The notes: generated by a model not told the origin, from the letters alone. 64,000 nt of DNA from Thermothielavioides terrestris NRRL 8126 (GCF_000226115.1 NC_016462.1:3472001-3536000), one strand, 5' to 3'. Positions 44,274-55,115 are shown, counted from the first letter of the stretch. Numbers and translations: made by a program.

Positions 44274-44835
44274 TGCTATCCTCAACCTCCCACCTCACCA
44301 TAACCACGCTCGCCTCAGCAGTTGCGGCTGGAGCAGGGCAGCTTGGTGGATAAGAATGAGGTTGGGGTGGAGTATTCCGGTGATGAGGGGATGAGGAGGG
44401 TAGGCGGAGATATATTTACTTTGTGATGGCCGGTATTTTTCTGGGTTCTTGAGATATTGGAAAGAAAATAAATCTGTAGTTAGGTGATGGTGTGACCTAT
44501 GGCGAGGCTTCCTCGACAAGCAGCGCGTCATCCAATACTACTCCCTCGCCCCAGACCCTAACCGACACGGCGACGGCCAGGTTGCGGTACGGGATGGCCG
44601 GGTCCTGATACGACGGGGCGTTCAACCTGACCATCGCCGGGCAGCTCGCGGACGGAACGGGGCCAGACGAGCTGTGCGACGTGGGATTCGGAGCCTGAGA
44701 TGGCGCTGAGCCCGCGGCTGTCGCTGTCGCTTTAGGAGATCTATTTTGACGACGCGACTCGGCACCGCGGGTCGGTGGAGGACGTGGCGGTCAGGCTGGA
44801 TGTTGTGTGGGAGAAGTGCGGCAGTTGAGGGGCAG
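44274..44835 (+). pseudogene. Possible decayed small secreted-protein gene
   Basis: MLSSTSHLTITTLASAVAAG at 44274 looks like a signal peptide. About 170 bases later a Ser/Thr-rich segment (SSTSSASSNTTPSPQTLTD) begins after a possible AG acceptor near 44510. Then come FNLTIAGQLADGTGPDELCD and, after in-frame stops, EIYFDDATRHRGSVEDVAV before a final stop near 44827. The pieces need at least two frameshift or stop corrections. I cannot name a family, and the whole could be chance. Confidence 0.25.
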
Positions 44836-45530
44836 CGTCGTGTGGTGGCGTCGTGCAGGTAGGGGGAAAGCGAGAGGGAGCTCTGGCCATCATTATGTCC
44901 GCCACCATGGCCAGAGGTTACTACGAAAACCATCTGACTAGACCTGTTACCTATCTCCTTCCTGAAAACACCGTCGTCTCGTTTCGCGTGCCTGCATCGA
45001 AGTTAGTTAGCGCTGATAACGACCTTACTGGATGAATCATGCTCCGTCTGCCCCTTGGTTACCTAACTCACAACACTCCAACACCGGCATTATCCGCCCC
45101 TGAGTGCTGCGTGAATCCCTGCTGCTCGTTGCACAACAGCGCCGCTTTTCGTCGAGGGGCGAATAGGTCTCACAACGGCTGCAGGATGCCTGATGCATGG
45201 CGTCGGGTTAGCTGTCGGGACAAATGCGCTCCGCGGACCATTCGGCGCCAAGCGCGCCATCGACTCTGGGCAGGTCTTCTCAGAGGCTCGGATGGTCGGG
45301 CGGGAGATGAACAGTCATGGGGCTGAATGCCGAGACCCTGGCTGGTGGCTTGAATTCCGATCAACTGACGAGGCATCGTGTTCGTCCTAGACCTTTTTGA
45401 GGGGCCTCAAATTTGACTCTTCTCTGGCCCTTATCCATGGTTTATTTCCACGGCATTTCTGCCTCTCTCCCGGGCCTCATGCAGACCTGCGGTTGAGGGC
45501 GGCTCACCTCCCACTGCACCACACAGCGAG
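44836..45530. other. Intergenic, promoter side of the Kre9-like gene
   Basis: Short unrecognised frames only. The last 100 bases are pyrimidine-rich and probably 5' leader. Confidence 0.45.
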
Positions 45531-46685
45531 ATGAAGATCACCACAGCGCCATGGGCGGCGTTCCTGCTCGCCAGCTTCGGGCGCGCCCTCGCGGGCGTCG
45601 TGTTCACCAACGACGACTATTACATCTACGCTGGGCAGCCATTCACTATCACCTGGACCGACGCGCGCGGGCCCGTCACGATAACACTCATGGAAGGGCC
45701 CGACATCGACCTGCAGGAGGTCCTGGTCATCGTGTCGGGTTACCAGGGACAGGAATACACGTGGACGCCGCCGCCGACGCTGGCCGCCGGCTCGTACGAG
45801 CTACAGATCAGCGACGGCGGCAGCACCGACTACTCGCCGCGCTTCACGTACCCGGCGCCGCCGACAAGCCCGGCCAGCTCCAGCGGTCTGAATCCTACTG
45901 ACACAGGAGTACGCCGTCCAGCACCGCGTCCCTCCTTTTCATGTCCCCTCCTCCCCTGACAGACCGGCCTGACTGACAAGCACACGCGGCAGCCATCATC
46001 AACACCACCACCAGCCACCCTCCCCACCGCGCCACCCACATCGTCCTCAACCCCGCCACCCCCCGCCTCAACTGCCCCCACCTCAGAACCCCCCTCAAGC
46101 TCCTCAACACTCCCCCTCGCAGCAAAAGTAGCCATCGCCGTCCTCGGCAGCCTCCTCGCCGTCGTCCTGCTCCTCCTGCTGGTATACATCCTCACCGCGC
46201 GCCACCGCCGCCGCCGGCGCAGACGCCTCGCTGCAGCAGCAGCAGCAAGTGCAGGTGCAGCCGAGGGCGGCGGCGACGGGGGCGCGCCGATGAGTCTGCT
46301 GTCGGGGAACACCGCCACCACGGAGCTGTCGGCTGTCGGGGGGAAGGCTGACGGTGGTGCAGGACAGCTGGTAGTGGCTGAGTTGCCTGGGAGGGGGTGG
46401 GCCGGGGCGGTGGAGCTGAGTGCTGAGCCTGGGCGGAGGCAGATGAGGAGAACGGTAGCGGTGGCGGCGGCGGGGGTGGGCGAGAGGGGTGGTGATGGCG
46501 CGGTTGGAGGGCGCGGAGGGGAGGAAGGTGGCGGTGGTGGTGGGTATGGGCATGGCCATGGTAGGCATGGCGCCGGGGAACGGATTGAAGCGGGTTATGG
46601 GGTGGAGGAGGAGCCGGATGAGAGGGAGTACGGGCAGCTGAGGCTGCCGATCCAGGGTCGGGCGGTGATAGGTGAGGCGATGTAA
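45531..46685 (+). CDS. Kre9/Knh1-like extracellular domain, single-pass membrane protein (wall sensor-like)
   Basis: Two exons, 45531-45908 and 45993-46685, with an 84-base intron containing CTGACTGAC before its CAG, give 356 residues. Residues 1-21 are a signal peptide. Residues about 22-108 match the Ser-Thr-rich GPI-anchored/Kre9-Knh1 N-terminal Ig-like domain (YIYAGQPFTITWTDARGPVT; SYELQISDGGSTDYSPRFTY). A Pro/Ser/Thr-rich stalk (about 110-168), likely O-mannosylated, follows. One transmembrane helix spans about 170-193 (VAIAVLGSLLAVVLLLLLVY) with a stop-transfer cluster HRRRRRRR, then a 155-residue cytoplasmic tail with a His/Gly segment. The Wsc/Mid2-like order suggests a cell-surface sensor or wall protein; the specific function is inferred only. 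Confidence 0.82.
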
Positions 46686-46953
46686 TCAGGGCGTTTACGA
46701 CGGCGGGTCCCGTTGGACGGGGAAAGGGGTGAGGGGTTGGGGATGGGATTGGGTTGATGGCAGGGTTCCTGGAGAACCGAGTCACGAGGGAAGCCATGGA
46801 TGGGAGGCTAATGTTGATTACTGCTAGCTCTGTGTTGACGGAGTGCCGGCTGCCTGTCGAGCACAGCCGTGTGCAAGGTACATGCACCAAGTTACAGCAA
46901 AGACCCCTCTTCAATGAACAACCAGCGTCTGCCGCATCCCATGGTATGCCTAC

Positions 46954-47336
46954 TTAGCGGCATTCGGCGTTCGGGCCAGTGTCGCCGCCGGCGTTGCAGC
47001 CATTCTGACAGAGATGGTTCCAGGCGATATCACCGTCGGCGTCCAGGCAGTTGTAGATGGAGTTGTAGATGACGTCCCTGTTGTCAGAATCCTGGCCGGC
47101 GGCTCTGGCTGCGGCTGCCAGGATTTCAGGAGGGTAATCTGGTAATCAACCACGTTAGAACGGCGGCAACTTTGGATGGTGCCTTGAGGGATGGACAGGG
47201 GGAACTTGCTGTGAACGCCGTCACGTAGCGTCCATCCGCACACGTCGTACGGGGCGGTGCAGGGCGTGAAGGTGCCCTGGGCAGCGGCGGCGGTGGCGAG
47301 GGCCACGGCGGTTGAGAGAGCGTTGAAGACGATCAT
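46954..47336 (-). CDS. Small secreted cysteine-rich protein (98 residues, six Cys)
   Basis: Two exons, 47336-47225 and 47138-46954. The 86-base intron has a TTCTAACG branch site and ends CAG. Residues 1-19 are a signal peptide (MIVFNALSTAVALATAAAA). The mature part has six cysteines: FTPCTAPYDVCGWTL, then YNCLDADGD, HLCQNGCNAGG and a C-terminal ECR, consistent with three disulfides. YNSIYNCLDADGDIAWNHLC is the core motif. It resembles small fungal secreted proteins of unknown role found in many Sordariomycetes. Size, secretion and cysteines suggest an effector-like or surface protein, but no activity can be assigned. A TATA element lies about 120 bases upstream. Confidence 0.8.
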
Positions 47337-48429
47337 TTTGGAAGGTGCTTGAGAGAGACAAGGCTCTCGTTACTGCTATGGTGATGTGATCAACGGTGAA
47401 GATGTAATGATGAACTGCGGTCGGGAGGGAGAGACAAAACCGAGATGTGCCCCCTTTTTTTATAGACAGTAGACCGTTTGGATTAAGTCGTGACGGTCAA
47501 GACTGACACCCTTTCTATCTCGTATTCCGACAGACCCAAGACTCTTCTCTTTGGAGCGTCTTACCAACCCATTAGTTGGTCAGCATCCTAGCCAAGAGTG
47601 AGTTCCTGCGCCCCCTTTCCCGTCGAACCTATTTCTCATGTGAGCATGAGGAACGAAGTTGATTGGTGATCTTCGGGGAGAAAAGAAAGGAAACGCCTTG
47701 TGAGTCCACGGCCAACAATGGCTGCCTACGTACCCTTTGTCCTTCTGTCGCTCGGCATGCGACGGAGTCGCCGGAGCATATTGACCGGCGAGACCTCCAG
47801 ACCCGCGCCGGCCTTCTCTACAACCTGGTTTCGGTTGACCATAGAGTAACTAATTTCCGGATTGGCACTCTACTCTCCCGTCGTGTTGGCCTGGGCTGGA
47901 TGCTATTCGCATGCGGCGTGCGGCTGCGAACCGAACTCTGAATGCGGCTGGGAGTCCAGTCGCCGCGGCTCTTGCGGCAGCTTACAGCCAGGTACGCAAG
48001 TACGGATTCCCGCAGGGGCGCATCGCAATGCTAGTTTATGCGCATCTGAGTCTGCCATCTGGGAATCCAAACTTCATTCGTTTGCTGGTTCAGTTCAATC
48101 GGGGTTTGCTGCGCGATATTCGCCGTGCTATGTCTCCCGTTGTTGCCCGGCCTTGCCGCCATGTGAATCATCCACTGGATGGGGCCATGGGGTCGTGATT
48201 GCCGGAAGTGACCTTGTTCAGTTGCGAGCGTATCTTGATTCACGCGAAACTTCAACTGGACTGAACCGGCCTCCTGAAACACACGGCACTGGATGTTCCA
48301 AGGTGCTGCTGCTCCTGCTTCGCCACGTCCAAATGGGATGACATGTTGTATGGTACGGCCGGAAATGATAAGCCGGGACACCCAATGGAATCCCGCGCTT
48401 TGTTTCCGTCAGGAATGACGAGGCCTCTC
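47337..48429. other. Intergenic, no gene recognised
   Basis: Upstream region of the small secreted protein gene and 3' flank of the pyrophosphatase gene. Frames up to 159 codons overlap on both strands without domains. Confidence 0.5.
47455..47464 (-). promoter_or_regulatory. TATA box of the small secreted protein gene
   Basis: TATAAAAAAA on the minus strand, about 120 bases before the ATG at 47336. Strong TATA boxes are typical of regulated secreted-protein genes in fungi. Confidence 0.5.
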
Positions 48430-49580
48430 CTAGGCTCCATTGCAGTCCAGCGCGATCCGTAGATCACTGGTAGAGTCCAATGACATGGCCGCATCCTCGA
48501 GAGCCTCTCTGTCGATGTAGAACCACTCCTCCAGGTCGTCTTTGATCGGCGCCGGCGTCAGGTCCTCTTCGCGGGGCAAGTGCACCTTGCTCGGATCCAG
48601 CTTCCCCGGGGTTCCCTTCAGCGTCGTGTTGTCTCTGCCAAGCCGTCAGCAACCTCTTCCTCACCCTGAATCCCCCAACCAACAGGGAGAAACCGGCGCC
48701 TGCGTCGGGCAATCTCACATAGCAACATCCCCCCTTTCAGCCTCCCCCTCGACCAACCGCTTCCACGCGCCCGCGCACTCCGCAATCACCTTCTCCGCGT
48801 ACGCCCTCCCCTTCCACCGGCCGCCAAGCGCAAACTCATTCGCCGGCAGCCCATCCGGCACTTTGTAGATCCGAAACCAGTCCCTCGTCGCGTCCAACAA
48901 GCCCGGGAAACACCTCTCGACATCCTCGACGTCATTGACCCTCCCGGCCAGCGGATCCGCGACATCGATGACCAGCACCTTCCAGTCGGTCGCGCCTTCG
49001 TCCAGCAGGGCCAGCACGCCGAGCACCTTGACCTGCTTGACGTCGCCGGGCCGGGCGATGGCGCGGCCGATCTCGCACGCGTCGAGCGGGTCGTTGTCGC
49101 CCCGCGCGCCCGTGTCGGGGGACGTGTGGCCCGGGTCCTCCCACGTCTGCGGTAGCGCGCCGTAGTTCCAGAGGTAGCCCTTGTAGGGGAAGCAGTTCTT
49201 GACGAAGCGCGGGGTGGCGTCCTTGTGGTGGTGGGTGGTAATGGTGTCCTGGTGGATGGGGTTGAGGCGCTCGTTGGGCGAGATCTGGAAGGGTGGGAAG
49301 GTGAGTGAGTCTGTGAGTAGTAAGGCCATGGGTGAGTGAGGTTGGGATGAGGTGAGAGTGGGGGTTGTACCTCTAACTTGGTGTTGGACCACCGCGGAAC
49401 CTCGACCACCATGTTCAGCACGCCCTTTTTCTTGTCGTGGTAGAGCGGGATGTCGTGGAAGGGCGACACAGGGACCTTGTCCTTGGCGCGCACGAAGTGG
49501 ATGCGATAGTCCGTTGTATACGGCCGGCCCGACTTCCTCACCGTGTACTCGGCCTTGCGGGATTCTTGCTCGGCGGACAT
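48430..49580 (-). CDS. IPP1: Inorganic pyrophosphatase, soluble family I
   Basis: Three exons (49580-49371, 49284-48719, 48634-48430) with introns of 86 and 84 bases give 326 residues. Exon 1 encodes [19 protein letters not shown] and [20 protein letters not shown]. Exon 2 carries the metal-binding signature [11 protein letters not shown] (Asp 133, 135 and 138), preceded by [20 protein letters not shown]. Exon 3 ends with [12 protein letters not shown] and a WFYID block. It hydrolyses pyrophosphate to phosphate with magnesium and drives biosynthetic reactions in the cytosol and nucleus. All catalytic acidic residues are present. The C-terminus runs about 30 residues past the usual end (yeast 287 residues). 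The second intron is needed: without it the frame stops right after exon 2 and loses the conserved [13 protein letters not shown] segment. Confidence 0.95.
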
Positions 49581-50114
49581 GTTTGCGAATTGTCGTCACG
49601 CAGTTTCCCGGGTACCCTGTGATGCGATGCTGTGTATGTGGGCAGCGGAGATAAGTTCAAAGAGCTCGTCCAGGGGGTTTGCTCACAGATGTGACGTCAC
49701 GGAGGGAGGGAACGCTTATTGCTGGGCACTTCCTGTTTGGGAGCCGCGGGGTTGAATCCTGTCTTACTCGCATACACAGATAGAGCAGATATCCCTGGCG
49801 TCGTTAGACTATCTGAAGCTTATAGGCCACCCTGTGTTGTGGCTCGCTGTTTAGTCTCAGCACCTGAGGCACACTGAAGCCAAATCTCAGGACATCTTTT
49901 CTTCAGGCTCGCCACAAGCGCGGCAGTCTAGGCGACCAGCAAGGCAGAAACCGAAAGGTCATACGAAAGGCGACAAGGTTGCCTCGTCCTTGTTCCGAAT
50001 TCTAGAATACAAAGCAATCAGGTGAGCTCGTCGACCTCCCTTCCATCGCCCCCATTAGACACAAAACAAAAATCCAGCCTAGGAATGCATGCAGCACAGC
50101 ATGCTGCAACTGTC
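49581..50114. other. Intergenic, pyrophosphatase promoter
   Basis: Promoter side of IPP1 and 3' flank of the kinase. No gene is recognised; the ggttgaatcc word at 49753 is not part of a tRNA fold. Confidence 0.5.
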
Positions 50115-51455
50115 TCATCCGCTTGACACCGACACAAACACCTCGGATTCGAGACGCCGACTCGCTTCCGCGGCCGAGATGCGCTGGTCCGGTTCCAAGA
50201 CAACCATATCCCTGAGCAAGCGGTCGAGCGCCTCCATCTCCGCGCCGAGAGGTCCGTGGGCCACTTGCCGATACGGTCCTTGAGCGACTTCGTCGACTCG
50301 CTCCCGTCGAACCACCAGTCCGGTTCGGGCAGCGGCTTCGCCGGCTCGCCGGACGGTTGCCGCCGGGCGTACTTGCTCCAGACGAACTTGCCCCGCCACC
50401 GGCTGGGCAGAGGGCCGTGGTACTGCACGATGAAGGCGACGAGGAGGAAGGGGATCTGGAAGCCGACCTGGAACATGTAGCTGTCGGTGCATACGTAGAA
50501 GATAATGGCCGCTAGTTGCCAGACGTCAGAGTGGGTCGAGGCCGGGTCGTCGAAGATGAGCTCGGGTGGGAAGTACTCCAAGGGGCATCCCAAGGTCGCA
50601 GGCGGGGCACTGTTGGCGAAGGCGCAGCCGAAGTCGATGATTTGGACGCTTGTAAGCGAGGCGGGGTCGAGGCCTGGAAATGAAGTGGCCGCTACGATCC
50701 GCCTGGGGGCGTGTTTAGAGTGGCGTACAGGACCTTTACGCAGTCGGAGCTCCTCGTCTGCAACAGGGCCTAGGAGCGCAAGGAGTTGGCTTTCTGTGAG
50801 TTCCTGTGCAGCAGGAATTGTAAAGACAACGTTGGAGGGAGTGAGGTCTGTTATTCGCGTTAGCTTTGTTAATCACGCTGCGATGATGGGCAAGAGGACG
50901 GAAAGCCGTACCGCCATGACAGACGTCATGCGAGTGGAGGTAGGCGACAGCGCTTGCAAGCTGCTTGCATATACCGCGTCGTTGAGCGGGAGTCAAGCAC
51001 TCTCGTAGCAGGAGGGAATAAAGGCTTGGCCCAAGGAAGGGGAAGACGAGACAGCGATGCTGGCCGTTGGGACCGGAGACGGTGAATGAGTCCTCGAGCA
51101 TCACGATGTTTGGGTGAGTGGACGATCCCGCTTGGCCGAGACGCTGGAGAAAGCGATGTTCGTGGCCTGCCAGCTCATCGCTGAGGTCGGCGCGAAGGAT
51201 CTTGAGGGCGTGGAATGAAGGGCTCGACCCTGCCGAGTGCTCTCTCTGTCGCTTGGCCAGCCACACCGTGGAGAAGCCGCCGTGCCCAAGCTTATGGAGA
51301 ACCGTGTAGGTATCTTCGCCGTTGGTGATGGTGTCGCCAATGTCAACTGGGTGATAGCCCCCCGGCTTGTAGCGCTCCACATTTTCGACATGTTCATCCA
51401 TGAAATTGGTATGGCGATAATACTGCGAGGGCCGCGGCCCCAATGATTCCGCCAT
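50115..51455 (-). CDS. SRPK-like protein kinase with apparent frameshift
   Basis: Exon 1 is 51455-50912 and exon 2 begins at 50847 (64-base intron, acceptor AACAG). The N-terminus is MAESLGPRPSQYYRHTNFMD. The kinase motifs are glycine loop LGHGGFSTVWLA, lysine in FHALKIL, CHGDLTPSN (His-Gly-Asp replacing His-Arg-Asp), IIDFGCAFAN and GCPLEYFPPEL in place of APE. This matches the SRPK-like kinases expanded in filamentous fungi. The first frame reaches RIGKWPTDLS near 50245, but the conserved C-terminal lobe (EMEALDRLLRDMVVLEPDQR) continues in another frame to a stop at 50115. One extra base in ggcgcgg (50241-50247) explains this. If the sequence is right, the unshifted frame runs to 50018 with an unrelated tail. 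Either a recent pseudogene or a sequencing error. Confidence 0.75.
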
Positions 51456-51961
51456 GAGGAACAGTGCTTTTGAATGAGCCAGGCACTAACGGCTGATTTT
51501 CTCCGTGGCGGCAGCCGGCGGGTAGATAGGTACGCTGGTCAAGCTATGGCAAGAGGTAGCCTGAGGCTTTGAGGCGGTTGGTTAGGTCCTCCCACACGCC
51601 AAGAGACTGGAGCTATGCAGCTTTGTTCAGCAGCCAGGATGGAGTCCGAGCAGCTGCATGTTGCCATTGGCAAAGCTTCAAGGGGAAAAAGTCGACACTA
51701 ACCACACCCCCTTACCAGATTCCGACCGCCCCCCACCATCTGCGAGCCTTGGGTACACAAGGTTGTGCGGAATATCCATCGCATATCAAGCTTCATGCTT
51801 TCCGCGGATTGGCTCCCATACGAATCCCGTCTCGCAACCAGTCAAAAGATGGCACAGATAGAGGCTCTGCAACTTGGTCGCGGCGGTCGCCCATCCACCG
51901 CAAACAAGTCACGAGCCTTGTTCCTCATCACGATATCGGAAAAGATTCCCATCTGAGACCC
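51456..51961. other. Intergenic, no gene recognised
   Basis: Promoter side of the SRPK-like kinase. Plus-strand frames of 60-156 codons overlap without domains. Confidence 0.45.
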
Positions 51962-52376
51962 ATGGACAAAGTCTGGTTCAAGCTCCGCCAAACGCACTAT
52001 CCCCCCCGGCCCCGAGGATGCCATCTTGAGCGGCGGTGACGACGACTCGCAGAGCCCCATCAGCCTGGGTCACTGCATTCCGGACCTGAAGCACCTCGAC
52101 TTCCCCATCAACGCGGGCGCCGTCGTGCCCTTTCCAGCCCGCATGAAGGTCTTCAAGGCCAGCTCGATCGATTTCGAGTGGGATGCCGCGCGCACGGCCA
52201 ACCAGGGCTTCACGCTGGCCGCCGGGCCGCCGCTCGCGATCGCCATGGGCCTGTTGACTGTCAAGGCCAGCATCCGGCTCGCGTTTGCGCGGTCGGTCCA
52301 GGAACACGAGCGGTACGCCCGCCTGGACACGTACTTCGTGCAGCCGAACCGCCGCTATGTTGAGCAGTGCCTGAAG
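51962..52376 (+). pseudogene. N-terminal fragment of a large fungal protein family, C7 frameshift
   Basis: MDKVWFKLRQTHYPP starts at 51962. The frame then changes at a C7 run (52001-52007): one C fewer would join it to the next coding block. That block is ISLGHCIPDLKHLDFPIN, FPARMKVFKASSIDFEW and HERYARLDTYFVQPNRRYVE. This is the N-terminus of a multi-copy family of large uncharacterised filamentous-fungal proteins (GHxIPDLxHLDxxIN motif). Similarity ends near 52376, where the antisense subtilisin-like fragment begins, so the rest is lost. The family is often near rapidly evolving genes; its role is unknown. Confidence 0.6.
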
Positions 52377-52523
52377 ACTGTCGCACAAGACCTTGCTGTT
52401 CGGGTCGACAAAGTCTACGAATTCTTTGACCTTTCTGTGCTGCGGGTCGTCCTTCCGGAATCCAGTGTCAATGACGCACACCTTGACCCGATCATAGCCA
52501 CCTTCGGAGTCAGACGGGGTCAT
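52360..52523 (-). pseudogene. Fragment of a subtilisin-like (S8) peptidase domain
   Basis: On the minus strand, DRVKVCVIDTGFRKDDPQ resembles the first catalytic block of S8 domains (the Asp of V-IDTG). It is followed by HRKVKEFVDFVDPNSKV. Only about 50 residues remain. The His and Ser blocks are absent and the continuing frame is antisense to the neighbouring fragment. A broken remnant. Confidence 0.5.
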
Positions 52524-52587
52524 GACGGGTCAAAGACCAGACTGTCCATCATTGCATCGATGAAAGAGCCAGGCGTGAGACAAAAAA

Positions 52588-53095
52588 ATGCGCATGATCG
52601 TCACGAAGGATGGATGCCCCGGCTCTGTGTGCTTGGATTGTAGGCTCCGTTGCTTGCCAAATGGACCCAAGTATTCTGGGGTTGACAAACAAAAGATACT
52701 AACGGCCCAGCAGTTGATGATAATGCTTTCAGGGTGGCCAAGAGTGGCTTGCAGAACTCACAAGACCTCGTCAAGTTCTGGTGCCACGACTACGACGGTC
52801 TAGGGATTCCAACAATTCAGCAGACCAACTGGAATAAACTCACTTCGCAGCGGAATCGCAGAGTCACCGTCGATCAACTCAAGCTCCTGGGGAAGCCCCA
52901 GGTGACGAGGTACGATAATGACACCCGATGGCACAGAATGCGGAAACACTCACGAGTACTCAGTAATGTGGAACGCACTGCCGAACACTGGCTGGACGAC
53001 ATCGATATCCTGAAAGGGATCAAGAGGCGAAGCGGCAGACTCTCTGCGGAGCTGAGTCAAGTCACTCCTCCAATAACCAGGCGACCAAAATAACG
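52588..53095 (+). other. Uncharacterised coding-like segment with possible intron
   Basis: A frame from 52588 (MRMIVTKDGCPGSVCLD) meets a GTAGGC donor-like site. Further on, ATACTAACGG (a near-ideal branch site, near 52696) and TTTCAG (52728-52733) precede the frame VAKSGLQNSQDLVKFWCHDY. That frame runs through LGKPQ, HWLDDIDILKGIKRRSG and stops at 53091-53093. The splice-like signals suggest a real, possibly truncated gene, but no family is recognised. Confidence 0.35.
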
Positions 53096-53102
53096 GCACA
53101 TC

Positions 53103-55115
53103 TTGCTTACCGCACGTAAATCTCAGCTTCGTTTGAAAACGGCCCTTGGGAGAATCCCGGTGGTGGAGCCGAAGAAGAAGGCCAGGGAGGAGTTCGAGAA
53201 GGCCAAGAGGAGCGAGAAGAAACGGGCAGCGGCGCTGTTGGAAGAGCTGACGCCGGAGATCTTCGAGACCGCCTTGGGCAACATCCCGCCCGACACCACT
53301 GTGACCGTCAAGCTCAGGTACGTTCATGAGCTCAAGGCCGTCGTCATGAAGCACGAGAAAGCGGAGGGGCTGGCGATCACCATTCCCACATCGATCGCGC
53401 CGCGCTACGGGGGTTCTGCGCGTCTGACTTCGCTGCCCGGCGTGGCCGAGAAGAGTCTGAAGATCTGGGTCCGCGTGGTCAACAACGGCGTCATCAACGT
53501 CGAGGGCTGCCAGGCGGAGTCGGGTTACGACGTCTGCTACCAGGGCACCGAGCGGGTCCCCACGCCGGTCGTCGTCGGCGGCCTCGCCGAGCTCGCCTAC
53601 CTCCAGGCTCCTCGCGTTGCCGAGACGCCGCAGACCCAATCCGTCTGGCACTATGCGTCCGGCTCGACCGTGTCAGGAAGGACTTTGTCTTCGTCGTCCA
53701 GACGCTGCACGAGCAGCGGCTGCGCTCTCGCGCGGTGCTCGAGCCGGCCGACCGAACCGGCCACGCCGCGCTGATGGTCAGGCTGCGCCCGAACGACCTC
53801 TTCGCCAGCGCCGTGCGGCCCCAGTCGTTTGCCGGCGAGCTGCTGTTCGTGCTAGACCGGTCGGACTCGATGGGCTGGACCGAGGACGGATACAACACGC
53901 TGAAGATCGACACGCTGCGCGACGCCATGACGCTGGCGCTGGCCGGATTGCCAGACACGTGCGCGTTCAACATCTTGTCCTTTGGCAGCACGGTGCGTGG
54001 CATGTGGCCCGAGTCGAAAACGGCCCGGGACGCCGACAATGTGAAGCACGCGCGGAAATATGTCTCGTCCGTCGCGGCGGACATGGGCGGCACCGCGGTG
54101 TGGGCGGCGCTGGAGTCGGCCGTCGACGCAGGTGATCCCAATCACCGACGGTGAGGTGGACAGCGAGCCCCAGAAACAGATCCTCAAGTTCGTGTGGGAG
54201 ACGCGCAGGGGGCTCGGCGATAGGATCCGCTTCTTCACCCTCGGCATCGGAGACCGTGTCTCGCACCGCATGCTGGAGAGCATCGCCGAGCTGGGCGGCG
54301 GTTACTGTGACGTTATCGACGTCGTCCAGCGGCCGCGCTGGGAGGACCGGCTGAACCGCATGTTGCGGTCGGCCATGGAGCCCGACAGCTGGTCATGCGA
54401 CATCGCGCTGGGACCGGGCTATGAGCGCCGGAGTTTGACAACTTCGAGATTCGCACAGGGCTCCCCGGGCGGGGAGAGCCAGGGCGACACGCAGCCGTGT
54501 TCCGCTTACTTCCAGGCACCTTGTCCCGTGCCGCCGCTCCATCCATATACGTACAAGTCGGTTTTCTTCCTGCTGGATTTTCGGGGCGGCCGTAGCCCCC
54601 CAGCCGGCGTGACCGTTACCACGACGACACCAGGGGCTTTGGCAGCTGTGGTGGACACGCTCATGATGATGCAGTACTTCGAGACGCGCCTGGCCGGCGA
54701 ACGGGATTCGTGGCACCTGCTCATGGACAAGGCCGAGCGTTCGGTGCTCCTCCGGCTGGGGTTCGATGAAGATCAGGACGATCTGTTGACGCCCCTGTAT
54801 GAGATGTTGGCGTTGTCGATTGCTCACGTGCACTTTGACGAGGCCGTCGATGGTACGTCAACGGAGCGCAAGAGGGGAGGGGAAGGGTCATGTTCAGCGC
54901 GGCCAGCGGCTGTGAAGACGTGCCGAGTCTGCGACCGGGACTTTGACGGCGATGCGTGGCCCGAGAGCGGTAACAGGGCATTCGTGTGCTGGAATGACGA
55001 CTGCTACGGTCGAGGGACATTCGACACTTGGGATTCGTTCTGGGACCACCAGGTCAAGAGCGGGCATCAGTTCTGCCCAGGGAGTGGGTTTGGGGAAAGC
55101 GGCGAATTTGACTGA
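53103..55115 (+). pseudogene. VIT/VWA-domain protein gene broken by frameshifts
   Basis: Frame 1 (53103 to about 53655) carries the second half of a vault-inter-alpha-trypsin (VIT) domain: KKAREEFEKAKRSEKKRAAA, ALGNIPPDTTVTVKLRYVHE, LAITIPTSIAPRYGG. Near 53650-53665 the coding signal shifts frame and continues RLDRVRKDFVFVVQTLHE. Next comes the VWA MIDAS motif LLFVLDRSDSMGW (53840-53880). It shifts again at about 54130 before TQVIPITDGEVDSE and GDRIRFFTLGIGDRVSH. The last frame runs to 55115 and contains a Cys-rich end (TCRVCDRDFDG, FVCWNDDCYGRG). The start of the VIT domain is missing. Intact fungal VIT/VWA proteins are about 1000 residues and of poorly known function. Two frameshifts and a lost 5' end make this a pseudogene unless the sequence is wrong. 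Confidence 0.7.

Noticed and set aside
49740..49780. ggttgaatcc word resembling a B box
   Set aside because: No cloverleaf, no A box and no terminator.
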